DNA from: JBBDIX01 sp050486225
Lineage (GTDB): Bacteria; Actinomycetota; Nitriliruptoria; Nitriliruptorales; Nitriliruptoraceae
Reading direction: 5' to 3'
DNA length: 64,000 nt
Assembly: GCA_050486225.1 (NCBI GenBank)
Contig: JBJHCV010000002.1
Span: forward strand, 124,001 to 188,000
Shown here piece after piece: positions 62,936 through 64,000 of the stretch. The translations under genes and the position numbers were made by a program. A model generated the notes under the pieces. It saw only the letters and a program-made list of their open reading frames with translations, was not told the origin of the DNA and made no database searches. Positions within the stretch are counted from its first letter, which is position 1, and each line of letters opens with the position of its first letter.

Positions 62936-64000
62936 CTACTCGAACCCGACGAAGCGCGCCAGTGCGGCAGCCACCTCGGCGGCATCCTGGTCGAGCCGCG
63001 CGGTCGCGGCGTCCAGGTCGTCGTCCTCGCCGAACTCGCGGGTGAGGTCGACGTAGATCTTGCACTTCGGTTCGGTCCCCGACGGGCGGATCATCGCGCG
63101 TCCGTCGGGCAGGTCCAGCGCCACCAGATCGTGGGTGGTCAGCCATGCAGGGCGCGACTCGGCGCCGACGCGATAGTCGGTCGTGGCGACGACCTCGTGC
63201 CCGGCGAGCCGTTCAGGCGTCACGTCCGACAGACGCCGCATCGCCGCGTCGATCTCTGCGCGCCCTGCAGCTCCCGGACGCGTGATGGACAACTGGTGGC
63301 TCACCCACAGCCCGTGTGCACGAGCGAGCGAGCGCAGCCGGTCGTCGACCGTCTGCCCCGCACCGTGCAGGCTGCGCACGAGGTCGGCGAACACCACCGC
63401 GGCTCCGATGCCGTCCTTGTCCCGCACGACGGTGCCGACCGACGAACCCAGCGCCTCCTCGAACCCGAAGACGAAGGTGTGTGCGCCCTCGACCTCGAGC
63501 ACGCGTGCCGCGGCACAGATCCACTTGAAGCCGGTGAGCGTGACCTCCGTGTGTGCGCCGTACGCGTCGCCGATGGACCGGAGCATCGGGGTGGACACGA
63601 TGCTCGACACGACCAGTGGTCGGTCCACGTGCGTGTGGCGCAGCACGTGGTCGGCGAGCAGGACACCGATCTGGTTCCCGGTCAGCAGACGGATCTCGTC
63701 GCCGCGTCGGTACCCGGCGGCGAGCCGGTCCCCGTCCGGGTCGTTCGCGAGCACCAGCGACGCGCCGACCTCGAGCGCAAGTGCCTGCGCCGCGTCCATG
63801 GCCCCGGGTTCCTCCGGGTTCGGGAACCGAACGGTCGGGAACGCCCCGTCCGGCTCGGCCTGGGACGCCACGACGTGCACGTCGGCGTACCCGGCCTCCG
63901 CAAGGGCCCGCAGCACGTGGTCCCCGGCGACGCCGTGCAGCGGCGTGTAGACGATGCGAACGTCCGGGCCGCCGACCGACGGACGGGCGGAGGCGATGTC
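62936..64000 (-). CDS. Phosphoglucomutase/phosphomannomutase (partial, N-terminus outside window)
   Basis: The C-terminal 354 residues of an alpha-D-phosphohexomutase; the reading frame is open to the window edge. The first visible part has I-V-Y-T-P-L-H-G-V-A-G, then the metal-binding D-P-D-G-D-R, the sugar-specificity loop F-G-F-E-E-A-L-G, and the phosphate-binding R-P-S-G-T-E-P-K in domain 4. The active-site phosphoserine loop lies outside. It interconverts hexose 1- and 6-phosphates; GEEAL/GEESG-type loops occur in both glucose and mannose enzymes, so the exact sugar is open. Stop is TAG at 62936. Confidence 0.93.
   Translation of the reverse strand, partial: DIASARPSVGGPDVRIVYTPLHGVAGDHVLRALAEAGYADVHVVASQAEPDGAFPTVRFPNPEEPGAMDAAQALALEVGASLVLANDPDGDRLAAGYRRGDEIRLLTGNQIGVLLADHVLRHTHVDRPLVVSSIVSTPMLRSIGDAYGAHTEVTLTGFKWICAAARVLEVEGAHTFVFGFEEALGSSVGTVVRDKDGIGAAVVFADLVRSLHGAGQTVDDRLRSLARAHGLWVSHQLSITRPGAAGRAEIDAAMRRLSDVTPERLAGHEVVATTDYRVGAESRPAWLTTHDLVALDLPDGRAMIRPSGTEPKCKIYVDLTREFGEDDDLDAATARLDQDAAEVAAALARFVGFE

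Overview
The window is dense, GC-rich DNA (about 70% G+C by eye). It has frequent GTG starts, 4-base ATGA/GTGA gene overlaps, TAnnnT -10 boxes with weak -35 boxes, and acidic proteins rich in Asp, Glu, Val and Arg. Together with a Streptomyces-type ParC tail, an MPT53-like redox lipoprotein, a TIGR02960-type ECF sigma factor and the long mycobacterial-type class II aldolase, this points to an actinomycete-lineage bacterium (Actinomycetota). A complete Mrp-type Na+/H+ antiporter operon would suit a salty or alkaline habitat, but the genus cannot be named from this window. No insertion sequence, prophage, CRISPR array or rRNA was found; the only RNA gene is tRNA-Cys.

Layout. 1-6 kb: the N-terminal two thirds of glutamate synthase GltB (minus strand, leader hairpin), a two-RCK potassium channel, and a thioesterase/LiaF-like pair. 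6-12 kb: M15 peptidase, Usp, patatin phospholipase, PlsC-like acyltransferase and an ABC-2 exporter, mostly overlapping. 12-18.6 kb: a 10-TM PAS-GGDEF cyclase, an I78-type inhibitor lipoprotein and a MacAB-like efflux operon. 18.6-27 kb: DEAD-box helicase with a long leader, AlkZ-like protein, MoaD-like protein overlapping an Asp-box repeat protein, ECF sigma factor plus RidA, a second ABC exporter and CsbD. 27-28.1 kb: a TlpA/MPT53-like lipoprotein whose first active-site Cys codon is TGA, followed by a bacterial-SECIS-like hairpin, i.e. a probable selenoprotein. 28.2-38.3 kb: two PAS histidine kinases, small enzymes, a class C beta-lactamase-like hydrolase, tRNA-Cys and a membrane flavodoxin. 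38.3-46.9 kb: RsgA, TldD/TldE, acetyl-CoA synthetase and a STAND/BTAD regulator. 46.9-54.5 kb: a ten-gene Mrp/Mbh-like antiporter operon. 54.5-64 kb: a third histidine kinase, ParE/ParC, an MFS exporter with a fused monooxygenase-like domain, class II aldolase and a partial phosphohexomutase.

Working together. The most striking item is the Sec-type UxxC redox lipoprotein at 27525-28100. The antiporter operon has three NuoL/M/N-like subunits, one lacking the TM7 lysine, and no full-length MrpA; a fused MbhD-MbhE protein stands in for the MrpA C-terminus. Usp, patatin and PlsC look like a stress/phospholipid-remodelling unit. Acs with a downstream STAND/BTAD protein looks like acetate assimilation with its own sensor. 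Many convergent gene pairs end inside shared GC-rich palindromes that include the stop codons, apparently a local habit of bidirectional termination.
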